From a virus, in IMG/VR virus record IMGVR_UViG_3300035698_002828, positions 1-23,493 of that record: 23,493 bases of DNA. One strand, written 5' to 3'. The translations under genes were made by a program, and so were the position numbers. The notes below the pieces were generated by a model. It had not been told where the DNA came from and did not search any database. It saw only the letters and a list, made by a program, of their open reading frames with translations. Shown one piece after another: positions 14,741-23,136 of this stretch. Every line of letters begins with the position of its first letter. Positions within the stretch are counted from its first letter, which is position 1.

Positions 14741-15156
14741 TGGCACAGACAGATATAGTCACAGACCAAGGTATAGGAGAATTGATTTTACTCTGGAGAG
14801 AAGAAGCGGCAACAGGGATGGAAAGTATTGTATGTCTTGATAAAGCAACGGTTGTTACAGCAGCCGCAGGCTCAACTTTTGCCGCTCCCGGTTCTACATC
14901 GGCACACCATACAGACTCAGGACTTGCAATTCAGGCAATAGATACAGTTGGCGGTGATACGACCAACACGGCTGGAGACACGATTACTTTTGACCACGTA
15001 TTCACAGCAACAGCTACTAAAAATGTAGCGGGCATTCACGTTTGCAATAACGATGATGACGCAACTTTTATTGAAAGTGGTTTTAACGCAGTTCTCGCAA
15101 TGGAAAATACTGACACTTTAACAATCGATGGACAAAGTACGATTGACCAGGCTTAA
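14740..15156 (+). CDS. hypothetical beta-rich virion protein
   Basis: A 138-residue product with AGGAGG 8 bases before its ATG. The opening MAQTDIVTDQGIGELILLW resembles the start of several phage tail-fibre-associated or structural proteins that begin with a -TDIVTN-G-pattern. The rest is Thr/Ala/Asp-rich and predicted to be beta structure, with DTITFDHVFTATATKNVAGI near 80-100. No membrane segment. Probably exposed on the virion or part of a fibre attachment complex. Confidence 0.62.
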   Translation: MAQTDIVTDQGIGELILLWREEAATGMESIVCLDKATVVTAAAGSTFAAPGSTSAHHTDSGLAIQAIDTVGGDTTNTAGDTITFDHVFTATATKNVAGIHVCNNDDDATFIESGFNAVLAMENTDTLTIDGQSTIDQA

Positions 15157-15158
15157 TT

Positions 15159-15260
15159 ATGAACAATTACGGTGAAGCTATCCCTGAGATAATATTATTC
15201 GGTTTATGTATTATCTTGGGGCTGGTAGTCATTATTAGAACGGCTTTAAGAGGCAAATAA
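15159..15260 (+). CDS. single-helix membrane micro-protein, 33 residues
   Basis: ATG at 15159, 2 bases after the previous stop, to TAA at 15258-15260. A 15-20 residue hydrophobic stretch (IILFGLCIILGLVVII, residues 11-26) is flanked by an acidic N-terminal side and a basic C-terminal side (RTALRGK), as expected for one membrane helix with the C-terminus inside. The ribosome-binding site is weak. It could be a small lysis or superinfection factor, or a virion membrane-interacting peptide. Confidence 0.6.
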   Translation: MNNYGEAIPEIILFGLCIILGLVVIIRTALRGK

Positions 15261-15299
15261 ATGGCGGATTATAAAGTAAAAGAATTAGGTGATGTATGA
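15261..15299 (+). CDS. 12-codon micro-ORF overlapping the adhesin start
   Basis: ATG at 15261 follows the previous TAA directly and encodes 12 residues (MADYKVKELGDV) ending in TGA at 15297-15299. That stop overlaps the ATG of the adhesin gene in ATGA. It may serve mainly as a coupler that carries ribosomes to the adhesin start; a functional peptide is less likely. Confidence 0.4.
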   Translation: MADYKVKELGDV

Positions 15300-17743
15300 G
15301 TACTGAAACATTAAGACCAAATGGTGCTGGCGCTGATTATACTGTTACTGGTATAGGAGATATTGATAGTCAGTACCCCAATAATGGTTATCATTATCAG
15401 AAAGTGGATGAATCAACTGTTGATGATGACGATTATGTTTATGATGACGGGAGTGGACTTGACTTATACACACTTCCTGATTTATCAGTATCTAGTGTCA
15501 TAATTAGTTCTATAAGAGTTTGCGTACGTGGCAAGGCAAGTGGTACCGATTCAGGTAATCATACATACCCTGCTATTAAAGTGTCTGGAAGTGATTCGGC
15601 GTATCAAGGTAGTACAGGGTACAACAATACCTATTTTTACAATCATTATGCTGATTGGGCTACTAACCCATATACTGGTGAAGCTTGGACAATAGCTGAT
15701 ATAAATGCTCTCCAAATTGGAGTAAGAATTTATAATGAAAGCACTGGTGATACTATCTATTGTTCCCAAGTATATGTTGTTGTTACTTATACTGCTGTTA
15801 CTAATTATCCCATCTCATTATCACCAGGGGTTGACGCTTCAGCTAGTATTGCATATAAAGCAGCTTGGGATAGAACAATAAGCCCTAGTTTGGATGTAGC
15901 AGTGGCAGCAATAGCATACGTGTTTTCACATACAAAAATAATCAACCCTTTGCTTACAGCATCCGCTACGATAAGTAAGGCAGTAACTTGGACTAAAGCA
16001 ATATCTTCTGGGTTGACTACAGCAGTTAGTATAATCAAGAGTGGTGCGGCCACAGTAGTAACATCTGTTGGATTGGCTGTAAATACTGTAATAAGCAGAG
16101 TTACAACTTTGGCAAAGGCGTTATCCTCTGGGGTAGCGGCATCTGCTACGGTAAACAAAGCATTAACTTGGACAAGAGCAATGTCATCTGGGTTGACTAC
16201 AGCAGTTAGTATAATCAAGAGTGGTAAGGGCGCAGTAGTAACATCTGTTGGATTGGCTGTAAATACTGTTATATCACGTAGTTTGACACATACTAGGGCG
16301 ATTACATCAAATATAGTGGTAAGTTCTACCATATCACGTGGCTTGACATATTATAGAGCTATCGGGACTAGGACTCTAACTGCCACTATAGACCCTGACG
16401 ATATAGACAGTGATTTATCTGACTTCCCTGTTTATATCAATCTATCTACTTCGGCTGGCAAAACTAACGCTGATATATCTGCTATCTTTGACGAGATTGG
16501 AGCAAACTACCAGAAGCTACGAGTTACTTGTGGTGGCGTTATGTGTTCTGTCGAAGTTGTTAGTTGGGATGCAGGGGATGAAGCCGCAGAACTATGGGTT
16601 AAAATTCCAACCATATCCTCTTCTGCTACTACAACCATAATTATACAGGCTCTATCTTCTTACCCCGATAATCCGAATGTGGGACTGACAGGCTCTACTC
16701 CTGCCCAATCTGTATGGGCTTCTAAGTTCATTTTTATTCATCACGGCAACGACCTAACGACATCAACAATAGCAGACAGTACCTCTAATGCGAATAACGG
16801 TACAAAATATGCTGCGAACGAGCCTTTAGAAATAGATGGCTCGATAGGCAAAGCACAGAGTTTTGACGGCTCTAATGATGTTACTACGCTTGCCAGTAGT
16901 ACCTCTTTTAATGCTTTGAGTACAGAATTGACTATCATTTCGCTAGTAGAGAATAAGAGCGATGTATGGGAAGGTATATTTACTCGTGGTTATTTATGGG
17001 ACGCAGATAGCTGGGGTATTTGGTGGGCTCCCGAAAATGGTTATAACTTAAGAATTAGAGCTGGTTCTGCAACAAAAAGAACAAATTATATAAAACCCGC
17101 ATTAAACACACAGGCTTGCATAGGATTTACTTATAACTCTGGAACTGGCATCCCATATCTCAATGGTGTGGGTACTACGCCTACTACAGATATGGCAGTT
17201 ACATTACCGGACAAAACAGGGGTAGATGTAACAATCGGTAGAGACAGGGCTGATTATCAGTTTAATGGCTCTTATGATGAAATTTGGGTACTTAATGAAG
17301 AACAGTCTGCTGATTGGATGGAAACAACTAATCTAGCTTTGACCGATGCACTTCTGACATTCAGTTCGGTTTCACCTACTTTGGGAATAAATACATCTTC
17401 GGTGATAGATAGGGCATTTGATGCTACAAGAGCTTTATCGGCAGGAATAACTATATCATCTACTATCGCCTATCTTATGGCTTGGGTAAAGACAACAATG
17501 CCTGGTATCACAACTGCGGTTAGTATAATTAAAAATATAAATGAGACAATCCATATTACAGTTAATTTAGTAATAAGTTCTACCATATCAAGATTATTTG
17601 GTAGGATAATCTCTGTATCAACAAACTTGACAGTGGTTGCAGTAATTACAAGATTAGTTCGTAGAATTCTCCACTTAGGAACACGTTCTAACAGTTTCAC
17701 TGCAAAAACCAGAGATAACAAATTTAATCTTCCAAGGAGATAG
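15296..17743 (+). CDS. large repeat adhesin/tail fibre with DUF2341-like and LamG-like domains
   Basis: The 815-residue product is built as: an N-terminal beta domain (1-170) with a Y-Y-Asp-rich face; about nine 20-residue repeats (175-355); a DUF2341-like domain (about 360-450, DPDDIDSDLSDFPVYINL); a LamG/concanavalin-like domain (about 455-680, IADSTSNANNGT, QSFDGSNDV, YNGSYDEIWVL-like end); five more repeat units (692-793); and a basic C-terminal tail. LamG folds often bind sugars, and DUF2341 often accompanies them in surface proteins, so host receptor binding is likely. Repeats have consensus S-x-G-[LIV]-x5-[ST]-x-I-x-[KR]. AGGTGA lies upstream and the start overlaps the micro-ORF stop. 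The exact fibre location is not known. Confidence 0.75.
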   Translation: MSTETLRPNGAGADYTVTGIGDIDSQYPNNGYHYQKVDESTVDDDDYVYDDGSGLDLYTLPDLSVSSVIISSIRVCVRGKASGTDSGNHTYPAIKVSGSDSAYQGSTGYNNTYFYNHYADWATNPYTGEAWTIADINALQIGVRIYNESTGDTIYCSQVYVVVTYTAVTNYPISLSPGVDASASIAYKAAWDRTISPSLDVAVAAIAYVFSHTKIINPLLTASATISKAVTWTKAISSGLTTAVSIIKSGAATVVTSVGLAVNTVISRVTTLAKALSSGVAASATVNKALTWTRAMSSGLTTAVSIIKSGKGAVVTSVGLAVNTVISRSLTHTRAITSNIVVSSTISRGLTYYRAIGTRTLTATIDPDDIDSDLSDFPVYINLSTSAGKTNADISAIFDEIGANYQKLRVTCGGVMCSVEVVSWDAGDEAAELWVKIPTISSSATTTIIIQALSSYPDNPNVGLTGSTPAQSVWASKFIFIHHGNDLTTSTIADSTSNANNGTKYAANEPLEIDGSIGKAQSFDGSNDVTTLASSTSFNALSTELTIISLVENKSDVWEGIFTRGYLWDADSWGIWWAPENGYNLRIRAGSATKRTNYIKPALNTQACIGFTYNSGTGIPYLNGVGTTPTTDMAVTLPDKTGVDVTIGRDRADYQFNGSYDEIWVLNEEQSADWMETTNLALTDALLTFSSVSPTLGINTSSVIDRAFDATRALSAGITISSTIAYLMAWVKTTMPGITTAVSIIKNINETIHITVNLVISSTISRLFGRIISVSTNLTVVAVITRLVRRILHLGTRSNSFTAKTRDNKFNLPRR
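15818..16360 (+). repeat. N-side array of 60-bp (20-residue) repeats
   Basis: Nine consecutive 20-residue units (one of 21) from residue 175 to 355 of the adhesin. Typical units are SSGLTTAVSIIKSG and SVGLAVNTVISR. A recent 180-bp step (three units) is visible: 15961-16089 closely matches 16141-16269, with an almost identical core from about 16007. Confidence 0.88.
17369..17674 (+). repeat. C-side array of 60-bp (20-residue) repeats
   Basis: Five units (residues 692-793), the first 22 long and the next four exactly 20. They share the pattern of the N-side array, for example MPGITTAVSIIKN and NLVISSTISR, but lie after the LamG-like domain. The array was therefore split by, or flanks, the DUF2341/LamG insertion. 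Confidence 0.8.
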
Positions 17744-17744
17744 A

Positions 17745-18050
17745 ATGAAACAGGCAATATTAGAGGGACTGCAAAATCAAGGGAAAGACGAAGAGCAAGC
17801 ATATTCTATTGACACGACTGATTACGGAGGCTCACCTGCTTTGGTGAGTTGTGCCGTGTTCTGCCTTGATACTAACGATGATGTAACTTCGGTAACAATG
17901 CCAACCAATTCACCATCGGTAACCGGTGACGATATAGGTCTAAGCGTATTAAAAAGTTTAACACCGGGTAAAACATACAGAGTAGAAGTTCTATTTACAT
18001 CTACAGGTCAAATATGCGAAGTTTACTTTAGGGTATCTTGCCCATTCTAA
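17745..18050 (+). CDS. hypothetical small beta-rich structural protein
   Basis: A 101-residue product starting just after the adhesin stop, with AAGGAG overlapping that stop region. After a short helical N-terminus it has an Ig-like strand pattern with SPSVTGDDIGLSVLKSLTPG near 56-75 and TYRVEVLFTSTGQICEVYFRV near its end. Similar small proteins occur in phage head-tail regions. It could be a fibre attachment or neck factor; the sequence alone does not decide. Confidence 0.6.
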   Translation: MKQAILEGLQNQGKDEEQAYSIDTTDYGGSPALVSCAVFCLDTNDDVTSVTMPTNSPSVTGDDIGLSVLKSLTPGKTYRVEVLFTSTGQICEVYFRVSCPF

Positions 18051-18059
18051 GGAGCGAAT

Positions 18060-19667
18060 ATGAAAACATCAATGCAAATACTGAGAGATGCCGCAACAAT
18101 TCTTGAAGACCCAGACTTGAATATATTTAATATTCCTGCTCTTAATCTTCAAAAGCAAGATGGGCTGAATGAGATATCAAGAGTACGCCCATACGAAAAG
18201 AGGGAGTCAAGATTTCTTTCTGTTAGTTCAACCGAGATAGATACATCTGAGGTGAACAATCTAATCCGTGTGTCGAAAGCTGAATATGAGATAGGACAAG
18301 ACCCTAGAGAATACAGGAATGTATCTCAATTTGGAGATACAGTTGATATAAAAACTACTCAGATACCAGTAGCAGATGACGAGGTATATCTCTACTGTAA
18401 TAAATATCATACTTTAGTTGACCCTCCGTCTACTTTAAAAGGAGCGGTTAATCTTATAGCTGGTTATGCAGTAGGTGAGACTTCGATTGTATTAGATGGA
18501 CTTGGAACTGGAATTATATCTTCTGGAACTCTTGTTACTTTTACAGAGATAGCAGGAGAGTACAAGGTTGTTTCAGATGTTCATATAACAACAAACGCAG
18601 CTACTATTACCATTACTCCAGGATTAATAGAAGCCGTAGTTAATGATACCGTTGTTACATTTAAGTGTTCTACAATCTCCCCTGATATGGAAAGCATATT
18701 AGCAAACTATATAGCATCACGGGTTGCAATGAACTGGGCAGGCGTAGGGAGAACTCAGATTGAGTCTGCGGTAGATGCTGTGGCTCTTATCAATTCAACT
18801 ATTGATTCTATGACGGATAGATTAGGGCAAGCCGTAACTGATGTAGGTGGCATAAGAACTCAGACAACAGCCTTGCTAACAGAAGCCGATACTGCTATAG
18901 GAAATGTAGGAACTACTATCAGTACAGCTATGACTAATCTGGAAGCTGCTGTAACAGGGTCGGCTATAGATATCGATAGCGTACAGACAGCAATTAATAA
19001 TGCTCTCGAATTGGCAATAACCGATATAGATTTAAGCAGGGTGTTACTTGCCACAAATATAACGGCAATAACATCAGAAATAGAGAAAGTGGCTGGTGAA
19101 ATTGATTTAGCTAAAGATGACATAGCAAGTGCAAGGGCATTAAACAATACAATCACAGTTGGTCCTTCCCCTGAATCTCAATTACACGCTTCGGCAAATG
19201 CTCAATTAAACGAGGCTCAGGTAATCTTATCAGAAATCAACACATTATCAGGTAATGCTTCGAACATAGGGGCTAACTCTACGATTGCAGGGAACGACTT
19301 AAACATTGCTTCAGGTTATCTTGCGGATGCCAGAACGATTATAAGTGAGAAGTCTAACGAAGCCAGTCTATTATCAGGAATTGGGGCAAGAGAACTCGGG
19401 GCTGCTAATGCTTATGTTTCACAGGCTAGTGTTTTAATCTCCAATGTGGTAAATGCCATAAATGCTTATGCCACATCTGCAACTAAAGAAATACAGATAG
19501 CTAACGGATATTTAAGTCAGTCTAACGGATATGTAAGAGAAATCAATTCAAGGTTATCCGTAGCGAATATAATCACATCCTATCAAAAGTGGGGACAATT
19601 ACAATATCAGCTTGCATTATCTGGACTAAGACAATTACACAAAACAGAAATCTATCACACTTATTAA
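18060..19667 (+). CDS. head-tail-connector-like protein with long helical tail
   Basis: The 535-residue product has AAGGAG before its ATG. Residues 1-120 resemble head-tail adaptor proteins (ILRDAATILEDPDLN then a mixed alpha/beta part). A beta domain appears inserted at 124-202 (VGETSIVLDGLGTGIISSGT). The adaptor resumes at about 205-227 (ISPDMESILANYIASRVAMNW). From 232 to 520 it is almost wholly helical, Ala/Ser/Asn-rich with regular hydrophobic spacing and recurring YLADAR, YVSQAS and YLSQSNGYV motifs: a coiled coil or bundle. The C-terminus is basic and aromatic (LRQLHKTEIYHTY). This could reach from the portal ring to a tail or into the virion core. Confidence 0.6.
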   Translation: MKTSMQILRDAATILEDPDLNIFNIPALNLQKQDGLNEISRVRPYEKRESRFLSVSSTEIDTSEVNNLIRVSKAEYEIGQDPREYRNVSQFGDTVDIKTTQIPVADDEVYLYCNKYHTLVDPPSTLKGAVNLIAGYAVGETSIVLDGLGTGIISSGTLVTFTEIAGEYKVVSDVHITTNAATITITPGLIEAVVNDTVVTFKCSTISPDMESILANYIASRVAMNWAGVGRTQIESAVDAVALINSTIDSMTDRLGQAVTDVGGIRTQTTALLTEADTAIGNVGTTISTAMTNLEAAVTGSAIDIDSVQTAINNALELAITDIDLSRVLLATNITAITSEIEKVAGEIDLAKDDIASARALNNTITVGPSPESQLHASANAQLNEAQVILSEINTLSGNASNIGANSTIAGNDLNIASGYLADARTIISEKSNEASLLSGIGARELGAANAYVSQASVLISNVVNAINAYATSATKEIQIANGYLSQSNGYVREINSRLSVANIITSYQKWGQLQYQLALSGLRQLHKTEIYHTY

Positions 19668-19675
19668 GGATAATT

Positions 19676-21085
19676 ATGAGAACAGTTAGTACATTAGGAA
19701 CTACAGAGGGAGCGATAACAGCCACTCTGGCAACTGCACAGATAAATAATCTTACTCCTTATTTCCATCTGCAATTTGTCAGGAATACTACGCACGCTAT
19801 TGTCGGTGATTATAGTTGTTCAGGGAGTCCTACTGACGCTTCTGCACGATTGCTGTATTTAAAGATTAACGAATTGCCTTATGCAAGTGGGGTAACGACT
19901 TCCACAGGAAGCAATGAATCGACTATTATCTTAAATAACCACGATGCTTCTATCCCAGATTTAAGAGGAACGTATCTTGACCCCGGGCTTGGAAATGTAA
20001 CTTCTGCAGGGAATGAATATTGTATCTTGCCGAGAATGAGGGTCAAACATCAAGTAGAATCGTCTTATCCAGGAGGAGTATTAACTAAATTAACCTTAGA
20101 AGGTTGGGCTGAATCATTAGATGAAGAACACGCAAGGGCTGATAACGCTATAACCGACCCTGCTCTTTATTACTTATTTGATAGGACACATACACCTTAT
20201 GAGATTATGGCTGTCCTTTTGGATTCTAGTGTGTCATCCCTGTTATTCACTCTTGATGCTCTTGGTGTAGATGACGGAATTATAAATACCTTCTTACCTT
20301 ATTTTGAAATCAATGCTGAAAGGAATAAATACGAAAGCAAACTGGCGATTTTAACATATCTGGTTTATATGACTAAATGCTATTACAAGCCATTACCCAA
20401 AGACCATATCGGAATAGTTTATCCACAGGTATCAGATGCAACAGATTTAACCATTTATTCTGACACAAAGCCTTGGTTCTATGAGTTTAACGAAAGGAAG
20501 AATGAAGTTATACCAAACTCTATTCGTGTCTTTTGCAATGCTACTGATATGACAAAGGATTATAACTGGCCGAATATATTATATGGTTTAGCCTATGATA
20601 CCGATTCATATGCTAGATACCAAAAGTATATAACAAAACTTGACCAAGCTCCTAAAATACTAATTCCGGTAGATGCAAACAATAGGGCTGATGCCCAACT
20701 TACAAGAATAAAAGCAGAGGCATTAACTCAAGGGTTAGTAATGCCACACGATTGTAGAATTGAACTATACGACCATTTGCTTATAAGAGATAAGAGAGGG
20801 CGTTCTGCTTATAACGATACGAAAGTAAGGGTATCGGGATTGACTCATACCTATTCAAGAGCAGATGGAGTTTATCGTTTATCTGTTTATGGTGGAGGGC
20901 TTGTTAATTTCCCAATGCAAGAAGAAGCTCCTGTAATTGATAAACAGGATGCGACGCAATTCAAAGCTCCTGATATATATGATGATATTATTCCATCAAC
21001 TAGACCGGGTGGAGCGTTATTTACTGAAGCTCCTGATATATATGATGATATTATTCCATCAACTAGACCGGGAGATATGATTTAG
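19676..21085 (+). CDS. tail hub-like virion protein with duplicated C-terminal peptide
   Basis: The ATG at 19676 has AAGGAT 5 bases upstream; the frame extends further left into the previous gene, but that start lacks support. The product has about 469 residues. The N-terminal part is beta-rich (about 1-150), followed by helical and mixed regions, and a C-terminal section (about 340-430) with LTRIKAEALTQG and IELYDHLLIRDKRG, like the hub domains of phage baseplates and tail caps. The last 40 residues carry two copies of APDIYDDIIPSTRPG, spaced 21 residues, probably a flexible linker or docking peptide. No peptidase motif is seen. Confidence 0.58.
   Translation: MRTVSTLGTTEGAITATLATAQINNLTPYFHLQFVRNTTHAIVGDYSCSGSPTDASARLLYLKINELPYASGVTTSTGSNESTIILNNHDASIPDLRGTYLDPGLGNVTSAGNEYCILPRMRVKHQVESSYPGGVLTKLTLEGWAESLDEEHARADNAITDPALYYLFDRTHTPYEIMAVLLDSSVSSLLFTLDALGVDDGIINTFLPYFEINAERNKYESKLAILTYLVYMTKCYYKPLPKDHIGIVYPQVSDATDLTIYSDTKPWFYEFNERKNEVIPNSIRVFCNATDMTKDYNWPNILYGLAYDTDSYARYQKYITKLDQAPKILIPVDANNRADAQLTRIKAEALTQGLVMPHDCRIELYDHLLIRDKRGRSAYNDTKVRVSGLTHTYSRADGVYRLSVYGGGLVNFPMQEEAPVIDKQDATQFKAPDIYDDIIPSTRPGGALFTEAPDIYDDIIPSTRPGDMI
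20964..21072 (+). repeat. 46-bp exact direct repeat at the end of the hub-like gene
   Basis: Bases 20964-21009 and 21027-21072 are identical, offset by 63 bases (21 codons), so the frame is kept. The repeat encodes APDIYDDIIPSTRPG twice near the C-terminus. Exact identity suggests a recent duplication. Confidence 0.93.
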
Positions 21086-21118
21086 GTTGACAATTTAACT
21101 AGTGTCTAAGGAGCTATT

Positions 21119-22975
21119 ATGAGAACAAGTAACGCAGGTAGACCGAGTTTGGGTGCATACGCTGGAATAGGATTCGACCTTGAAACAAGAAGAATTCAGT
21201 ATAACCTTAGCGAAACGATAGTCAATACAGATATACTTGATGACAAAGAGAATAAGCCATCAACAATCTCGTGGACAACTTCAAATATAGTAACAAGCAA
21301 TGACTTACAGACTGACGGCACATCTGTCCCAGGATATTCAGTAACCGTTCCAACAGCAGCACTCGCAGTTAAGGGTGCTTATTACAATATCGAAATGAAA
21401 CTATCCACTGATACGTGGGATGAGAATAAGTCTTTTAGTATCTATCAACCTACAAGTGGAGACCCTGTATTAAAAATATCCCCTGTAGTTGGAAGTGTTA
21501 CCTATAATTTCAGGGTAAGAGGCATATCAAGTTTAGGCACAGTTGGAGAATGGAGCAACGAAATCAGTAAGGCTTCGGTTGGTGATAGTTCTGCCCCAGA
21601 CACTCCTACAGGATTATCTGCAACAAGTTTAATTAAAAGTATAATGCTTGATTGGACAGCGAACACAGAACTCGATTTGAGGGATTACTCTATTTTTAGG
21701 GGATTGACTTCAACACCTACTTATAAGATAGCTTCAACAGGGTCAACAACTTTTATAGACAGTGATGTGAATGTAGGGACTACATATTATTACAGAATTA
21801 AGGCAAAGGATTTATCTGGTAATTCTTCAGGCTATTCTAGTTCAGTAAGTGCCGTTCCATCAAATACAATGGCTGATGACCTCATAAAGACAATGCAACC
21901 TTATAATTCTAATATTGTATTCACAAGTACTTCTTCAATAAGTGCAAGTTGGGCTGCTGGAACAATTAAATTTGCAGACGGGGACACTTTAAGCATTAAC
22001 TCTGGGGCAACAGGCAACCTATCAACAGGCTATGTTTATTATGTTTATTTCACTTTAGGGTCTGCGACATTAAATGCAACAACAACTTATTCAAATTGTG
22101 TTAGCGATACGAAAGGCTTGATTTGTGCGATTGCCGTATCAAGCGATGACGCAACAACAGAAGTCGGAATTCTCCCCTTCAAGGCTAAAGGTGAAAATAT
22201 AGTCGCTGATTTTATAGCCTCCAATGCCATAGCAACTAAACATCTCCAAGCTAATAGCATTATTGCAAGCAAAGTTGCGACTGTGGGTTCAGATACAACA
22301 AGTGGCTCCAGGATTAAAATAAACCACTTGACATTAAGAGCTTATAATTCTACTAGTACAACAGATGAAAACGACTATCCTATTGAGATAAGCAAAGATG
22401 GTTTTAATACTTATAGTTGGGATGCTTCTCATAACGAAACCCTTCAATGTTCGGTTGGTAGTAACGGAGAACTTATTGCAGGTGCAGGGAAGGCACTTCT
22501 TAGCTCATCTGGGATTGAGGTCAACGCTGATAATGCTTTCATCATAAAGAATGGAACAACAACTGTCGGCAGAATATATTCAGCTTCAGCGGGTTTTGGT
22601 TTATTTGCTGAAGCAGGAAAGATAATCAATATCAATGACCAAAGCACAAGCACAACAGGGGGTATCGAAATTAAGTCTCCTAAGGCGAGTGTGGGGATTA
22701 TAGCAGGGAATGACATAGGACTAACAGCAACAGATGACATTCCCATAAAAGCTGGTGGAAATATAACACTTAACTCAACAGGTGGGGGTGTTGGGTTTTT
22801 TATAAACTCTTCACAGGTATTAGCGATTAGTTCTGGGGGAATAATAATATCCAGTGGAAAGAAATTTTTCATTGGCGATACAGACGGAAATGCCAATCGT
22901 GCCTTATGGGTAAGCGGTAATGATTTAAAATACAGAGATTCTTCAGGAACTCTAAGAACATTAACAGGGAGTTAA
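21119..22975 (+). CDS. tail fibre with fibronectin type III domains
   Basis: The 618-residue product has TAAGGAG before its ATG. A likely first fibronectin III domain lies at about 70-150 (YNFRVRGISSLGTVGEWSN) and a clearer second one at about 158-247 (SAPDTPTGLSATS, LDWTAN, TYYYRIKAKDLSGN). A beta-rich region follows (about 260-350), then a helical DFIASNAIATKHLQANSI patch typical of fibre trimer necks (about 362-382), and a Gly/Ser-rich C-terminal shaft ending in a GDTDGNANRALWVS tip. This is a central or side tail fibre for host contact, as in J-like proteins. It has no visible intramolecular chaperone. Confidence 0.75.
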   Translation: MRTSNAGRPSLGAYAGIGFDLETRRIQYNLSETIVNTDILDDKENKPSTISWTTSNIVTSNDLQTDGTSVPGYSVTVPTAALAVKGAYYNIEMKLSTDTWDENKSFSIYQPTSGDPVLKISPVVGSVTYNFRVRGISSLGTVGEWSNEISKASVGDSSAPDTPTGLSATSLIKSIMLDWTANTELDLRDYSIFRGLTSTPTYKIASTGSTTFIDSDVNVGTTYYYRIKAKDLSGNSSGYSSSVSAVPSNTMADDLIKTMQPYNSNIVFTSTSSISASWAAGTIKFADGDTLSINSGATGNLSTGYVYYVYFTLGSATLNATTTYSNCVSDTKGLICAIAVSSDDATTEVGILPFKAKGENIVADFIASNAIATKHLQANSIIASKVATVGSDTTSGSRIKINHLTLRAYNSTSTTDENDYPIEISKDGFNTYSWDASHNETLQCSVGSNGELIAGAGKALLSSSGIEVNADNAFIIKNGTTTVGRIYSASAGFGLFAEAGKIININDQSTSTTGGIEIKSPKASVGIIAGNDIGLTATDDIPIKAGGNITLNSTGGGVGFFINSSQVLAISSGGIIISSGKKFFIGDTDGNANRALWVSGNDLKYRDSSGTLRTLTGS

Positions 22976-22977
22976 TT

Positions 22978-23136
22978 ATGAAACAGATATTTACAATGGT
23001 GTTTGATACTGAAACAAAAGAGTTAAACCATATAGGAAGTATGGCATTATCAGATGTGCTTCAATTTGCACAACAGCTTGTTATTGACGAGGCAGTTAAA
23101 AAGCAACTACCTGAAAAAGAGGTAATTGATGGATGA
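22978..23136 (+). CDS. hypothetical small protein downstream of the fibre
   Basis: ATG at 22978 with GGGAG 6 bases upstream, 52 residues. The opening MKQIFTMVFDTETKELN resembles short phage proteins often found after tail fibre genes. It has a beta hairpin start and an amphipathic helix (ALSDVLQFAQQLVIDEAVKK). The end overlaps the next gene by 8 bases. Function unknown. Confidence 0.65.
   Translation: MKQIFTMVFDTETKELNHIGSMALSDVLQFAQQLVIDEAVKKQLPEKEVIDG

Noticed and set aside
15805-16332. 175-codon minus-strand frame under the adhesin repeats
   Set aside because: It is periodic because the plus-strand gene is periodic; no ribosome-binding site or sensible domain.
15818-17674. CRISPR-like array
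   Set aside because: The repeats are contiguous coding repeats of 60 bases without spacers, so this is a protein repeat and not a CRISPR array.
17831-17848. CTCACC/GGTGAG stem inside the 17745-18050 gene
   Set aside because: Perfect but only 6 bp, fully coding, and no T-run or start codon nearby. Not enough to call a signal.
19589-19675. Upstream start for the hub-like protein overlapping the connector gene
   Set aside because: The ATG at 19676 has AAGGAT at proper spacing. The extension overlaps 79 bases of the previous gene in another frame and gives an atypical N-terminus.
22444-22896. 150-codon minus-strand frame in the fibre gene
   Set aside because: Shadow of a Gly/Ser-rich coding region, with Pro/Ile-rich nonsense composition.
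15296-22975. Diversity-generating retroelement target in the fibre genes
   Set aside because: No reverse transcriptase and no second template copy with adenine-biased changes were seen. The internal repeats differ at all base types. The window may be too small to exclude it completely.
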